Source of the DNA: Eremophila alpestris peregrina
Lineage: Eukaryota > Chordata > Aves > Passeriformes > Alaudidae
DNA: 64,000 nucleotides
Assembly (NCBI GenBank): GCA_009792885.1
Contig: WMCF01000111.1
Location: forward strand, 950,492 to 1,014,491
Direction of reading: 5' to 3'
Part shown: in pieces, positions 1 through 12,097 of the stretch
Layout of the letters: each line of letters starts with the position of its first letter
Numbering within the stretch: the stretch's first letter is position 1
Notes under the pieces: generated by a model
What the model was told of the DNA's origin: nothing
Databases searched by the model: none
The model's input: only the letters and a program-made list of their open reading frames with translations
Made by a program: the position numbers and the translations under genes

Positions 1-2394
1 CATAAACACATTAGAGGTGGTGTGAGGTCTGTTCTGTTGCCATGATACCCAGAGGAGAGGTTTGTGCCACCCTCGGGGTGCTGCAGGATTTGTGATGCCT
101 GAAACTTTTCCTGGCCTGCCCTTGGGAGGTAATGCACAGTAATTAAATATTTCTCGAAGCAGAGTGAGGTGGGCTGTGTAATGATTAGGACATGGGTGGA
201 TCAGAGAAATCAATGTTTGGTTACACAGAAGGAACTTTTTAAGGCAGGATTGAAAACCACATTCCCCTGAGAAATAGCACAGGGAGTTTCTCAAGGGCAC
301 GTCCTGCATTCTGCACCTGGGATGGGACAGCCCTGGATGTGTGGGCATGATACCCAGCTCAGGATGTTCTGTGATCCTGTAAAATAAAGTCACAGGAGTT
401 TAAACACCTCAGGTGTGCTTGAAATGACTGCTGAGAATTGCACAGCCTGATTGCATCTCCAAAAATTTGGGGTGACCTGCACTCACCCCTTGGCTGGGCT
501 GGCTGGGATGTTTCTCTTTCACTGCTGCTTTTCATTAATAAGTTGTTTTTCATTGGGGTGAAAGCAAGATTGCATAAATGAGGAAAGAATTTTGAAATCA
601 GTCTTTAATAAAAACGTGGTTTTAATAATTTCCACCTAGCTTTAGTTGGAAATTGGAGTGGAAGTCACCTCTGGGCCATTGCAGCTCGGGAATGGGAAAT
701 AGAGGCAAAGCACAGCTGCTGTGGGACAGGTACATCACAGCAAGACTTTAACAGCTTCCAGTGCTTAATGGTCCTTTTATTAAAGGATTTAAATACAAAA
801 AAATACAAAATTTACATGTATGTAAATACAACAAAAGGAAAAAGTAGTGTGTGTGAGCAGGTAAACCTCCTTTATGCATTAAAATAAAGCTAAAGCACCC
901 ATATTGAATCTAAGCTCTGGTCTTCACTTAATCCTCCTGCTGCAGGAAATTCAGTGCCTTGAATCTGAAATCCCTTTCTCTAATTTCAAGAAATGTGCAA
1001 AAACATGAGGAACACTTAACAAGGACTGAGGAGAAAGATTTATTTCACCAGGAGCCTCTTCCAGCATTGCAGATGCTTTCTGGCTCTCTTGACTAAGGGA
1101 CTAGTTTGGGTATTCAGATTATGCAAGATTAAATCCTTGATCCTCTGAAATTAATTACAGAATTTTCATCAGTGTTGCAAAGCTCTTACCCAACACTTCT
1201 GGAGCTGGTTCTGCCTTTGGCTGTGGATTGTGTCTGTGTCTTTTAAGTGTAGCTGGAGCCAGTGCTGTGTGCTGCTACAGTGATGCATAAATTGCTTCTA
1301 TCTCTGGAAAATTCAAATGTTTTTCTGTGTTTCCTTATAGAGCACTGATTGTGTCTGTTACATGCTTTAGAAAGCAAATGATTTATGTGAGCAGGATTTT
1401 TTTTTTTTGGCCATTTTAACATTAAAAAAGGATTAGCACTAAGTGTCTGGTACATCAGCTCTTCTTTGCATCTGATTTCTGAGCTGCTGCAAGCACACAA
1501 TAGGTGCTGCTCAATCTTTCATTTTAACGAGCTACTTTTTGTGTTGTTGATTTAATCTGAAGATTGCTTTTCCTCTGAAGTCAGAAGCTTCTTTTTGTCA
1601 TGTTGGGCCAGTAGAAGAAAACATTACAGGTGGATTGAGTTCCCTAAATGTGACTGAGACCTTTGCAGTGTTCAGCTTTGCTCTTTCATTTAGGGCATGG
1701 GTCTCATGCAGGTGTGATTCTGTACAATATTCTGGGTTGTAACTCAGTGCCAGGAACAACCCCAGCCATAGCAAAGTTACTCAATGAATTTCACTGTATT
1801 TCTCCCCAAAGGTGCTGTTGTGGGTGGAAAAATGCCCTGGGAGGAACCACAACTCAGGGTCAGGCTTGAGTGTGGCAGGGTACACGAAATAAATGATGGT
1901 GAAATCTCATGAGGGAACTGATATTTCACAGAAAAGTCAGCAAAGTGGAAATAGAATTTCAAATGTCTTAAATTAAGGTATTACAGACGTGTATCTTATA
2001 TTCTGTGTGATGAATCTGAATAAACTCTGGGCCTGTGTTTCTAAACACAGAATACAGTGGGAAACATCACAAGGAGAGATGCAAGATCTGTCAAGGGCAG
2101 TGATCACAGTCAGTATGTTGGAAAGGTTTCATTATTTGTTTCTCCAGGGAAAGTTTGGTGTCTGAAGAAAAACTGTTGTGTTTCTGTTTTTGTATCCCAC
2201 TAAATAAAAGAGATGGATTTGGTGGAGGTGTGTAAACACTTGGATTTCTTCTGTCACATCAGTGATACCATGCCACCATGTACAGTCCTTGCACATGTTT
2301 AATCACCATTAAAGAGGCTTTTGGATTTTTAGCTGTATTTATCCAGGTCTTTTCTCATGAAAATGCAAAGCAAAAACTCACCACCACCTTTTAC
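1..2394. other. Noncoding sequence, no gene recognised
   Basis: This AT-rich stretch shows no long open frame, recognisable exon or interspersed repeat. The open frames are below 90 codons and have no recognisable motif. A 12-base T run lies at 1397-1408. The stretch ends at the first CR1 fragment. Confidence 0.6.
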
Positions 2395-2490
2395 TGAAAG
2401 GTTTCCCTGCCCATGGCAGGTTTGGAGTGAAATGATCTTTAAAGGTTCCTTCCAGCCCAAACCATTGTGTGATTCTGTGATCCTGTGATT
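2395..2490 (+). mobile_element. CR1 LINE fragment, 3' end
   Basis: The sequence carries the usual avian CR1 3' end. In order it shows 'ccctgcccatggcagg', a diverged 'aatgatctttaaaggttcc' block, 'ttccagcccaaacc', and a short tail of 'gattctgtgatcctgtg' units. Only about 95 bases of the 3' UTR remain, as is typical of a 5'-truncated CR1. Several mismatches to the other copies in this window suggest an old insertion. Confidence 0.85.
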
Positions 2491-5400
2491 TCATTCTTTT
2501 AAAGAAAGAATTTTGTCGAGAATCATTCCTAAAATTCACTCTAAACTTCAGACCAAAATTGTATGTCCATGTATTTCTAAAAAATGGAGTGCAAATAAGG
2601 TGTCAGCAGTATTTTTAAAGCTAAAACCATTTGAATGTGTTAAAATTGAGTTCTGCACAATATCGGGAAAAAGCTGAAAAATAGGAAATGTTTTTTATTA
2701 TGATAAATTATTGTGCTTCAGGTGATTTCCAGATATTCTAGGTGTTAAAGCAGTGTAATGAGCACTTCCCATGCTGAATTAGTTTTTGCTAAGTTCAGTT
2801 CATAAGCCTAAGGAAAAATTAAATTTTAAGAGCTGCATTTCTCTGAAGGCTGTTACAAAATTCAAACCATTGTAGTGAGGCCTCAGTAAAATGCAATTCC
2901 TTTTATTCCTTGTGTTTTATTTCAAGCCAGCTCAATGCAGGGAGATGCTTTTCTGCTCCACACTGGCTCAGCCTTGCTGCAGCCCAATGTTTGCTGTCCT
3001 GCTGCTATTTTTGTTGCTGCTGTTTGTGTTGAAGGCTTGTGATTTCATTAACAGTTATTTTAAAACCTGAACAACCTGACAGAGGGCTAAATAGAGCATA
3101 ATTCTGTTTCCCATGTAGATAAGCTCAACAGCACATGAATAAAAATCAGGTTGGCCTCTCCTCCACGCTCCACAAGTCTCCTGCGTGGCTTTGGGAGCCT
3201 TTGGGACATGGGCCATGTTATCTTTAATTTTTTAAACAATTAACATTTAATCCAAAGTGTATTTCTAGATGAATTGATAATAATAATGAATAATAGTTGT
3301 GGTTGTTAAGACTCCTTTTTCCCTGGCTGTTTTTGTGTTTCTGGTATGGGGGAGTGGGATCTTACCCATGAGCCCTGGGTGGGAAAAACCAGGGTTTAAC
3401 TCCAATTGTTTAACTCCTTTATTGAGTGAAGGAATTAAACAATTTTCCCCACTTTGAACCCATGTTAGGGTGTGATAACCCCTGAATCCCCAAACTTGTG
3501 TCTGACATTTTAACTGCACCTATCCAGGTGATCCTGAGAGAGTGTCATTGTCACTCGGTGTCACAACACAGGCTCCTGCTCGTCCTTGGAATTCAGGAAC
3601 TTCGATTAAATTACAAAGGCTCTCCTTGATCCTTATTTTTCTGGCCATCAGAATGGTCTGGTGACCTTCTGCTGGCCCTGCAGAGAATGTGGTGAATTCG
3701 AGATCTGCCCCTGAAGTTTCAACCAGAGCTTGGTTCTACAACACCAACTTCATTTCCTGAGGTTATCACCGTGACATTTGTCCCTTCTCCACATTAGGAT
3801 CTGTCTTCTAATACTTGCATTCATTAGATGTGATTTGCTCAATATAAGAACACAAGCCTGTGATACATTTATTTTTAAGTGAAGAGAAAAAAATGCCTTT
3901 TCTCTGGAATGATGACAATGAGCTGTTTATTACCGCAAGCTGTGCGTTTTATTTTCTTTCACTTAGAAGGCAGTGATTTGTCTGAATTTTTGGAGTGGTT
4001 TTTAAGTGAATAATGATATAAGAGCCTTCTTACTTGAGGCTTCTTATAAATGTAGTTATTTATATGAGGAAAAACTGTTCAAGCGTGGATTATTTATGCG
4101 GAGGAGGAAACTGGCTCTGGATTGATATAATTTTTCTGTCCCATCTGCTCTGAACGAATTTGTTTTCTCTGTGAGCAATGAGTGCTTGCTTGCAACTTTT
4201 AGATACTTAGGAACTCCTTTTATTACTTCACTTAATAAAGGGATCCAATTCCAACCTCTCCTTTTGTTCTTCAAGGCAAACTTTGTTCTCTCGTGGCTTC
4301 AAAGAAGTGTTGTGGCCTTTCCCCTTTTCATTTTTAGCAGACCTGGTTTCATCAGGAGTTTAAAAAGTAGAACTGATTTTTTTTTTTCCTTTGGTCTGGT
4401 GATATTGTCATGCTTTTCCCTTAATTTTTTTCTTTTTTCTTTTCTTGTTTTTCTCTCTACAACAATTAAAATTAATGTCACGTTGCCCCCACCCCCTTTT
4501 TTGATGCCACTTTTGATGCAAGTCCCTTCCTAAGACGGCACAATCTGTGCCTGGAACCTGGGCTCAGCCTCTTGAGGGAACTGTGATGTCAATTTACCCC
4601 CCAGATTGTTTCAAAACGGGTCATTCTGCCATTGAGAATATGCAGTTGTTGGTTAAAAGAGCATCCAGGCAGCTTTCCTAAAGGATTGTTAATTATTGAC
4701 AGCAGAGGGAGATGTGGAGGGGTTGATATCAATAAAGATCTTTCCTACCTCCAGCCAAGAATGACCTAATTTATTTTTTTTTTTTAGGTACACCAGCAGG
4801 ATCTGTCTGTAAACAGTTTCTAAGCAACAGCTCCCTGTCCTCTAGAAAGAATATCACATTTTAGCCCTGACTCCTGGCTTTTACAGCCCTTCTGCCCAAA
4901 TCTGCCCTGGTTTAGGGGGGAGGTTGGAGGAGCCTCTTGAGCAAGGATGATTCTCCTCTTTTGTATCACCAGCACCCACCTAGAGCTCGCTGAGGTGCTG
5001 GAAATTAAATCACTGTCTCCTTCAGGGCTGCTTTGCTGTCACACTCTGAATTATTCCTGTGCAGCTTCATAAACATTCTGTAATGATCAAAGAGCCCATC
5101 TTTCCACTTCCATTTAAATCCAGGAGGTGACAAAGCAGAAACACCTCGGTAGTTTTTTATTTCTTTAAATGATTACGTGGTTTCAACTGGTTTTGAGGGA
5201 AAAAGTGAGTTTTCCCCACAGCACAACAGGTATATTTTCACCAAGACTTGTTTGGCATCTGTCTCAGACTGGGGAAATTCAGAGGTAAAGAAAAAGAGAG
5301 CCCTTTGTCATCAGATTGCTTATTAATCCCATCCCTGGAAGTAAACATTTAGTTTGTTGAAGATTTGGGAGGAAGAAGAGTAACAACCTCAATTATCAGG

Positions 5401-7468
5401 GGATGGTGGGACCTACTGAAATGTTTTCATTTTACTTGGTTATTTTTAATTTGCTCTGTTTTCTGCTGCTGTTACATCATATTTCAGTTTGAAGAATGGT
5501 CCTGCTGCTTTTATTAACAGAGCAGGCCTGTGGATGTTGGAGCAGTTTGGATTTGAGTAATGGTTATGATTGATAATATAGCCTGTAGCCTGTGGCCTGA
5601 TTTAAAGGAATTGCAGAGTTTATTTCTTCTCTAGATGAGGTAAAATGATAGGCCTTGTGTTGGAGAAAAGCAGCTTTCTGTCTGTTTGCTCTGCTATTGT
5701 GAGGAGCTGTCTAGTTCCTTACAACTCTCTGATTTCAAATCAAACAAAGGAAATAGAGATTTCTGCCAGCTGCAGAATGGGGAGTGAAAAAGAAGTGGAG
5801 GCACTCTTCTGGCTTGCATTAAGAAATAAAAAATGAGTAGAAGGAATTCTGAGAGGTGTTCTGATGTGCAAGTGGAAAGCACAACAAGAAAAGGGAGTTT
5901 AAAATACCTGTCTTGTTTAAAGCCTAACATCCACGTCGAAAAATCTGGAGCTGGAAGATGGATGAAACATGAGCTTTTGAAGAACTTTTTATGAAAAGGG
6001 CAATAAAACTAAGATTTGTGATGTTCTTACTCTTCAGGGGCTGCTAGGGTGGCTTCCTGTCAAATACCATAAAAACAGGCTGATGAAAGACTGAGAATAA
6101 ATTCTGGTTTTTACTGTTCTCAGCGTTCTTGCCTTCTCCATTTTGACCAAGAGTAGTGGATCATCATAAAATCCAGACTGAAAGTGAGCTTCTGGGGCTT
6201 TGTGCCTTTCTGTTCATTTCTTGGGTAAAGAAAATGGTAATCTCAGGCAATCCCTACCAATATTTGGCTGATATTTCCCTCTAGCTTTGGGCCAAATGTA
6301 CCTGATTTTTTTTTTCTTCTTTCATGCAGAATAATTCCTCATTATTATCATTATTTCTCTGTTACTCTGTGAGGCATGGATAAATCCCACTGAAAGAATG
6401 TCTCTTAAATATTCCTTTATGTACAAGGCAAATTCTTGCACCTCTGCAAGCTCTGGGTTTATAGAAAAACCTCCCTTTTCATGAGCAAATTATCCTAGCT
6501 TTGTTTCCTGCATATATTAACAAAATGTTTGAAGATTGAAGGGAGTGAACATGCAGCAAAGTCATCTCATGTGCAGAACAAAACCTGCTAGATTTGTGAA
6601 TGACATCCAGCTTTGTGAAGTGGGGCATGTAGTTTATTACTGCTGCTTTTTTTGGGTTTGTTTGGGTTTTATTTTTAGGCTAGTTTTGCTTTTAACAGAT
6701 GTGTGAGGAAAGTTTTAATTAGACTCGGGAAGTGCTGTCTTACACATTTGTAAATCAGCAAATACTGGGATGAGTTGCATTCAGTAGAACTTGAATATAT
6801 CTGGGAAGATCTGCCTGAGATGTTTTGAAGGATTTTTGGAAGTGCCTCCACTGACTCCATTCCAGGAGTTTTGATTCCTTAACCTAAACACAAACAGGTG
6901 GATGCCTAAAATGTTTGAAAGTGAACTGAGCACTGGAAGTTTGATGAAGTTCCTTGGCTGTTGTGTGTTAGAACAAGTGCAGGATTTGAGCAGGATTGTG
7001 GGTGGGTCTGATGACATCTCTGGAATGCCAAACTCTGCCCGAGTCCAAGCACGTGTTGGGCAGAGATTTCTGAAAGAAAATACTGAGCACAGGGAAAGTT
7101 AATAATGCAATCTGTCCTCCTTTCTGTGATGGTGTTTGCAAACAAGAGGATATGGATGGTTTGACTGATCCTTGGATATTCCATCCAGCCTCTAAGAACC
7201 AGCTGTTTATGGACTCCCTGAGTCTCAGGGAGGCAACAACTGGACCAGAGTTTTAAATTGAGGACAGATATTCTGTTGTTTCATAGATTCCCTCCTCAAT
7301 GTTCCCTTCACCTCTGAAACATCCTGCTGCAATTGGATCCACCAATCTGAGGGGAGGAATGCTGCCTGTTTGATGGTTTGAAATCTGAGGAGTGAAGGAT
7401 TTGAGGTGTATTTAAGCTCTCGTGTGAACTGTTGTGAGTTCTGTTCATCCCCGTGCCATCTGTCCTCA
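2491..7468. other. Noncoding sequence with T-rich tracts
   Basis: Five kilobases show no recognised gene or interspersed repeat. A T-rich tract lies at 4377-4460 and poly(T) runs occur near 4775 and 6310. A short perfect hairpin (CTCCCTGA, loop GTC, TCAGGGAG) lies at 7214-7232. The open frames (at most 120 codons, at 4171-4533) read through the T-rich tract and are rich in Phe, Leu and Ser, so they look like composition artefacts. Confidence 0.55.
4377..4460 (+). repeat. T-rich low-complexity tract
   Basis: Runs of T interrupted by C and short mixed sequence give a pyrimidine-rich + strand. There is no fixed repeat unit. Confidence 0.75.
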
Positions 7469-7615
7469 CACAGAATCATGGACTGGTTTGGGTTGGAAGG
7501 GACCTTAAAGATCATCTTTTTCCCACCCCCTGCCATGGGCAGGGACACTTTCCTCTATCCCAGCCTTCTCCAAGCCCTGTCCAGCCTGGCCTTGGACACT
7601 TCCAGGGATGGGGTG
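7469..7615 (-). mobile_element. CR1 LINE fragment, reverse orientation
   Basis: Reading left to right, the copy starts with the reverse complement of the CR1 tail ('cacagaatcatgg'). It continues with 'ggtttgggttggaagggacc' and 'ccctgccatgggcaggga', then ends at 'acacttccagggatgggg'. About 145 bases of the 3' UTR survive. It matches the copies at 15696 and 48606 block for block. Confidence 0.9.
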
Positions 7616-7789
7616 TGGTTTAATCATCTTTCTTCTCTGTGATTGATTTAAAAATGGAATAATGAGGTGTGTTTAGACTCTCTTCACATGGAAAGGATTC
7701 CATGTCTCCTGTATGGAGACTCTGTATGTACCTCTTCTGGTTCAGACCTTTGTGGAGGTGGAAGGATGTGAGGCATTAACAATGTAGGT
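7616..7789. other. Short noncoding spacer
   Basis: Nothing is recognised between the CR1 fragment and the tandem repeat. Confidence 0.5.
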
Positions 7790-7864
7790 GTGGAATAGAC
7801 AGTGACATACAAGCAGTTGTAGAATAGATAGTGACATACAAGCAGTTGTAGAATAGATAGTGAC
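7790..7864 (+). repeat. 29-bp tandem repeat, 2.6 copies
   Basis: A 29-base unit containing 'gaatagatagtgacatacaa' is present as 7790-7818 and 7819-7847, with a partial third copy at 7848-7864. Copies one and two differ at only two positions (gtgg/gtag and gaca/gata). The near-identity suggests a recent local duplication. Confidence 0.95.
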
Positions 7865-8644
7865 CAGTATTTTGCATTTTTCTCCTGAACAAAGCTGTGC
7901 AGAACTTTAGTTTTTCAGAGGGCTCTGGGATCAGTTGCTATCTTCAAGCCAACCATTGTACATGTAAAGTGGAGTTACTTTTCCCCATGCTATCCCCACG
8001 TTGTTCTCTGTTTCATGCATTGAAAATGCATTTTCATCAGCCATTTTTGCCCCTGGTCCCTGAGCTTGATAAGATCTGCAATCTGAACAGGGAGATTTAT
8101 GATGGAGTGTTCTGCTTTATTTATTTACTTACATTAATCATTAGAAATAGTCACTTTACTCTTTTTTTTTTTTTCCAAAGTGGTGGCAGGAATTCCTTCT
8201 GGGGACTGGTGATACTGTAGAAGTTAGAGATGTGAGGTTGTGCTTCACCTTCTAGAAAGCTCAGAACCCAATTAAATAAAGGAGTTAATTGTTTTAACAG
8301 GCAATAGAATTACACTGCACGGACTGAAGTTCTGCAGTGAAGTAGGAGAAGCTCAGTGAGGATGAGGCAGAATTTGTGTGGAGACAACTTTACTGAAGTG
8401 CAGTCAGGGATCACAGGAGAGAGGAAAACTTGGTTTTGAAGGAGTTTGGGACTAAAACTGCTGCTGTTGAAAACATCTGAAACAGTGATCACAGAACTTT
8501 GGGTTCAAAGCCTTGTAGGAGGTGGAGGAAAAAGGGGAATTCACTATGGTAGTGTTTAATCTCCAGAAAGAACTGCACATATGAGAGATATGATTAAAAG
8601 GCAATTAAAAAGAGCACTTTGGGATTTTGTTCTTGAGAAACTTC
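7865..8644. other. Noncoding spacer
   Basis: No gene or repeat family is recognised. A 14-base T run lies near 8162. The 107-codon frame at 7897-8220 has no recognisable motif and reads through the T run. Confidence 0.5.
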
Positions 8645-8704
8645 ACAGAATCAGAGAATCATTTAGGTTGGAAAAGACTTGGGAAATCATAGAGTCCAAC
8701 CATT
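8645..8704 (-). mobile_element. CR1-like 3' end, short reverse fragment
   Basis: The pattern 'cacagaatcagagaatcatt', 'taggttggaaaagacttggg' and 'atcatagagtccaacc' is the reverse complement of the CR1 subfamily end that reads 'ggttggactc...tttccaacct'. Only about 60 bases are visible. Bases 14994-15043 and 62131 onward follow the same pattern. Confidence 0.7.
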
Positions 8705-8820
8705 TCAAGGGAGTAATGAGAATAAATAATTTTCATTAAAATAGAAACTGAGGGAAAGGCAATGAGGACTCAGGGCAGCTACTTTTAGATAAGAGAATTT
8801 TTTTTAAAAAAGGTATCATA

Positions 8821-9270
8821 ATGTGCAAGTATTCCATGCCCAAAACATTATATAGGAGGCCAAAAATAATTCTGAAAAACATTCAAGACGTGAAAACCAA
8901 TTATGAAACTTTTTCAAATGCTTTGGAAGCAAGAAGTGTTGCAGAGAGTTGGCAGCCAGAAGAAAAGGGAGGTAGAAAAGGTAAAAAAGCAAAGAGGATG
9001 AGGCCCAGAAGGAGAAACAGGGGCAGTGTGAGCATCCTTGTTGTGAAACAGCCTCTGAAGGGTGTTCACAGAGAAGCTGCCAGAAAACTGGCTGAGACTG
9101 AAGAGTTGGTTAAAGGTGTTTTAGAGGAAATGGATACAGTGAGTAATATCATGTCACTAAAATTGAATTACTCTCCAGCTCACCAGGTACCCGTGTTTGG
9201 TCTCACCCTTGTTCCCATCTCAGATGCAGCAGCTGCCTCAGGGGTCAGGTTTCATAGCACAGAGCATTGA
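8821..9270 (+). other. Unexplained 149-codon open frame (possible coding remnant)
   Basis: An ATG-to-stop frame of 149 codons lies in otherwise AT-rich, repeat-free sequence. I do not recognise the product. The middle (about residues 45-70) is strongly basic, with the run GGRKGKKAKRMRPRRRNRG. It is followed by an amphipathic stretch (LKGVHREAARKLAETEELV) that could form a helix. There is no signal peptide, membrane segment or cysteine pattern. A 'caccag|gtaccc' step near 9186 resembles a splice donor, and no clear acceptor is visible upstream. In 64 kb of six-frame AT-rich DNA, one frame this long is not surprising by chance. It could be a chance frame, an exon, or the relic of a retroposed gene. 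Confidence refers to it being genuine coding sequence. Confidence 0.15.
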
Positions 9271-9358
9271 TTAGATCCTGGATTGACACTGGCTGCTTTT
9301 TGCCAATTTTTACCACCACTTAATATATTATTGCCTTTGAAAAGGTGCCAGTTTAATG

Positions 9359-9437
9359 TTGTTTTTTCTCTTCTTTTTTTTTTTCTTTTTTTTTTTCTTT
9401 TTTGTTTTTATTTTGTGTTGTTTTATTTTTGTTTTTA
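9359..9437 (+). repeat. Poly-pyrimidine / T-rich tract
   Basis: About 80 bases are almost entirely T, with scattered C and later G. No fixed unit is present. It lies just downstream of the 149-codon frame. Confidence 0.85.
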
Positions 9438-11630
9438 AACCCTTTCATTTTCCATCATAATACTTCATGGAAACTCTTTGTATTCCACCAAGGTGCCTGT
9501 AATAATTTATTTACCTGATAACTTGAAAGTTTCATTGCTTTTTTTTTGAGTTTATCTGGGTTCCTTTGTTTTCTTAATCTTCACAGAGATTATTCTTTTC
9601 GGAGACACTGATCAAAGATTCACTATCAAGATGAAAACTGTATATGAAAAGTTCCCCTGTGGAAAAATTAATCTGATGTTAGGAAAATTGCCTTTTTTTT
9701 TTTTTTGAAGGACTGGCATTCCATTGTCACCTGTTTACTTCTCACATTTCCTTTAGCCTGCAAATACTAATCACTTGTTAATTAATCCCATCAGAAATCA
9801 CCACGTTTTTATGTGTTTGTGCAAGAAGTTACTGCGTGTTTTCATGTTGGTAAAGAAGCAAATGCATTTTCTGTCTTTCTGCTTGACTTGGGGGATTTTC
9901 ACTTCCAGTAAGAGTCAGACTGGAGAGGTCTTTTGAAGGCTGAAAACCAGATTAAATGTGTTGGTTTCCTCTGTGGTCAGAGCACAGAGTGATGGTAATT
10001 GCTTGGACAGGCTGCAAACAATTCAAAATACAACTCTGTGGTAACTGTACCATTGTGTCTTGGATTTTCTGTTAAATACCTCTATATCTATATATTTTTT
10101 TCTGAGTTGTATTATTCCCTTCTGTATTGCTTCTCCAGATTCTTTTCAGATCCATTAGTGTGAAATCAGTTTCCTTCTGAGAATAACATCATAGAATCAG
10201 TGAAAAAATGCTTTAAACTCTTTAAAATGCTCTTTCACTGAAACCTCATGTAATCAGCTTGAATTTTTTGGTGTGTTCAAAATTTCACTTATTTTGAGAA
10301 CAGGTAATCTTTAACATTTCCATAATAATTGTGAAATGGCCACTTAGAGGGCATGGCAGTGCAGAACCACAAGCATCTCAGATTGATGGCATCTGACCAT
10401 ATGGATCTGGCTGCTGCTTTTCCAGATGAATGAGTTTGGAGGATTCTCAGTGAAATCCTCTCTCTCACTGGAACTGTACAGCCTGTAACCATGTGTGTTT
10501 ATAGATGTCTCTTGGTTCAAAAAGTACAGTTGTAGAGTGATGGATATTTTAAGGATCAAGCACTGTTCCTCAGACCTCTTTATGTAAGAGATATAGAAAA
10601 ATTCCACATTTAAATGCTAATTTTTATTTTTTTTTTCTTCTCTGGTGTAGGGATTTTTCTGAGTTTTAGAGGTCAGCCAGGTTCCTTTCCTCTGTGGAGT
10701 CAGGACAAAACCCAGTAAGCTGAGTAACTTCTGTGTATTTCTCTCATACCCCACTGCTCTCTGCTTCCCAAGAGCAGAGATTTATATCTGGAAAGCCAAA
10801 TATTTTCTCTCTGCCATTTCCTAGAGTGCTTTCCCAAGGCAAGTGCTGTGCTGCTCCGGGTACAAATGGACACGGTCAGGGCACTTCCTAATCCATGACA
10901 GCTCCAGATTCCTTTGAAGTCCCTGGGTGTCCTGAGCATCCTCTTCCAGGCTCAGCAGAGGGGATGTTTGAACAGCTTTCTCAGCACAGCACACTTCCCT
11001 CCAACCACACAAAGTTGCTGCATTTCTCTCAGCTGTTTTAAAATTCATGTGCTCCCAGCTTGTTAAGAGTGTTTTTCCTCTCCTTTCTGTGTGTTTGGGA
11101 TTCTTTCACCTTCAGTCAGCAATAGGAAATCCCGTGCAGATTGAAAAGGCTGTGGAAACCCAGATGTCAGTCATTATGCTGCAGTCTTCCTTCAAATCAG
11201 TTGTTTTCAAAGGACAAGAAAATGGTTCATTATACGTATACTTAATTAAATCACACTGCTCATTGAGTTCTTGCAGGTTTGCCTGGGGGTGGGAATAAAA
11301 CCATGATCAATTTAAACATAGCATCAGTTTCTGTTCAGCCTTACTGTAAAAAGGATAATAAGGTTTTCATTACAGTCTTCCCTTTTCCAGAGGTTTATAT
11401 CACCTACTAATTTCCTCATTATAAGAACCTTACATGGAAGGTTCGTGTACTAATCAAATTCCATTTGCAGGAAAATGCTCTCCAAACAGCCTTTCCACCT
11501 GCTCTGGAAGACAGGTGGTTTGCAAAAATTGCACTGAAACTTCCAGACACTTTGGTTCAGAGAGAAGGGGAATGTCAGAGCAGGGCTCTCTGTATCCTGC
11601 AAGAGCTCCCTTGTTTCTGTTCCTGTGTTT
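9438..11630. other. Noncoding sequence
   Basis: No gene or repeat is recognised over about 2.2 kb. Open frames are below 90 codons. A short 'catagaatca' at 10191-10200 resembles a CR1 tail but is too short to call. Confidence 0.5.
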
Positions 11631-12097
11631 CAGCTCATCCCAGGACTTTGGCCATGTGAGAAAATGCTCCAAGGGCTGGAGCCCCTCTGCTCTGGAGCCA
11701 GGCTGGGAGAGCTGGGGGTGCTCACCTGGAGAAGGGAAGGCTCCAGGGAGAGCTCAGAGCCCCTTGCAGGGCCTAAAGGGGCTCCAGGAGAGCTGGAGAG
11801 GGACTGGGGACCAGGGATGGAGGGACAGGACACAGGGAATGGCTTCCCACTGCCAGAGGGCAGGGATGGATGGGATATTGGGAAGCAATTTTTCCCTGTG
11901 AGGGTGGGCAGGCCCTGGCACAGGGTGCCCAGAGAAGCTGTGGCTGTCCTTGGATCCTTGGAAGTGTCCAAGGCCAGGCTGGACAGGGGCTTGGACCAAC
12001 CTTGGGACAGTGGAAGGTGTCCCTGCCCATGGCAGGGGGTGGAGCTGGATGTTCTTTAGGGTCCTTTTCAACCCAAACCAGCCTGGGGTTTGATGAA
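11631..12097 (+). mobile_element. CR1 LINE 3' region, about 465 bp
   Basis: This long CR1 3' portion is GC-richer than its surroundings. The ordered blocks are 'gagaaaatgctccaagggct', 'tcacctggagaagggaaggc', 'gggatggagggacaggacac', 'tgcccagagaagctgtggct', 'gtgtccaaggccaggctgga' and 'ccctgcccatggcagggggt'. The 3' tail has decayed to 'accagcctggggtttgatga' with no clear octamer array. Several overlapping open frames of 100-155 codons on both strands here are by-products of the stop-poor, GC-rich CR1 sequence. The same segment occurs inverted at 15696-16150 with about 97 per cent identity over the 5' 200 bases, by eye. Confidence 0.95.

Noticed and set aside
4171..4533. 120-codon Phe/Leu-rich frame resembling membrane segments
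   Set aside because: The hydrophobic runs come from translating T-rich low-complexity DNA.
10191..10200. CR1 tail
   Set aside because: Only 'catagaatca' matches, which is too short and has no adjacent 3' UTR block.
11434..12071. Overlapping frames of 105-155 codons on both strands
   Set aside because: They coincide with a GC-rich CR1 3' region and are open in several frames at once. They are stop-poor repeat sequence.
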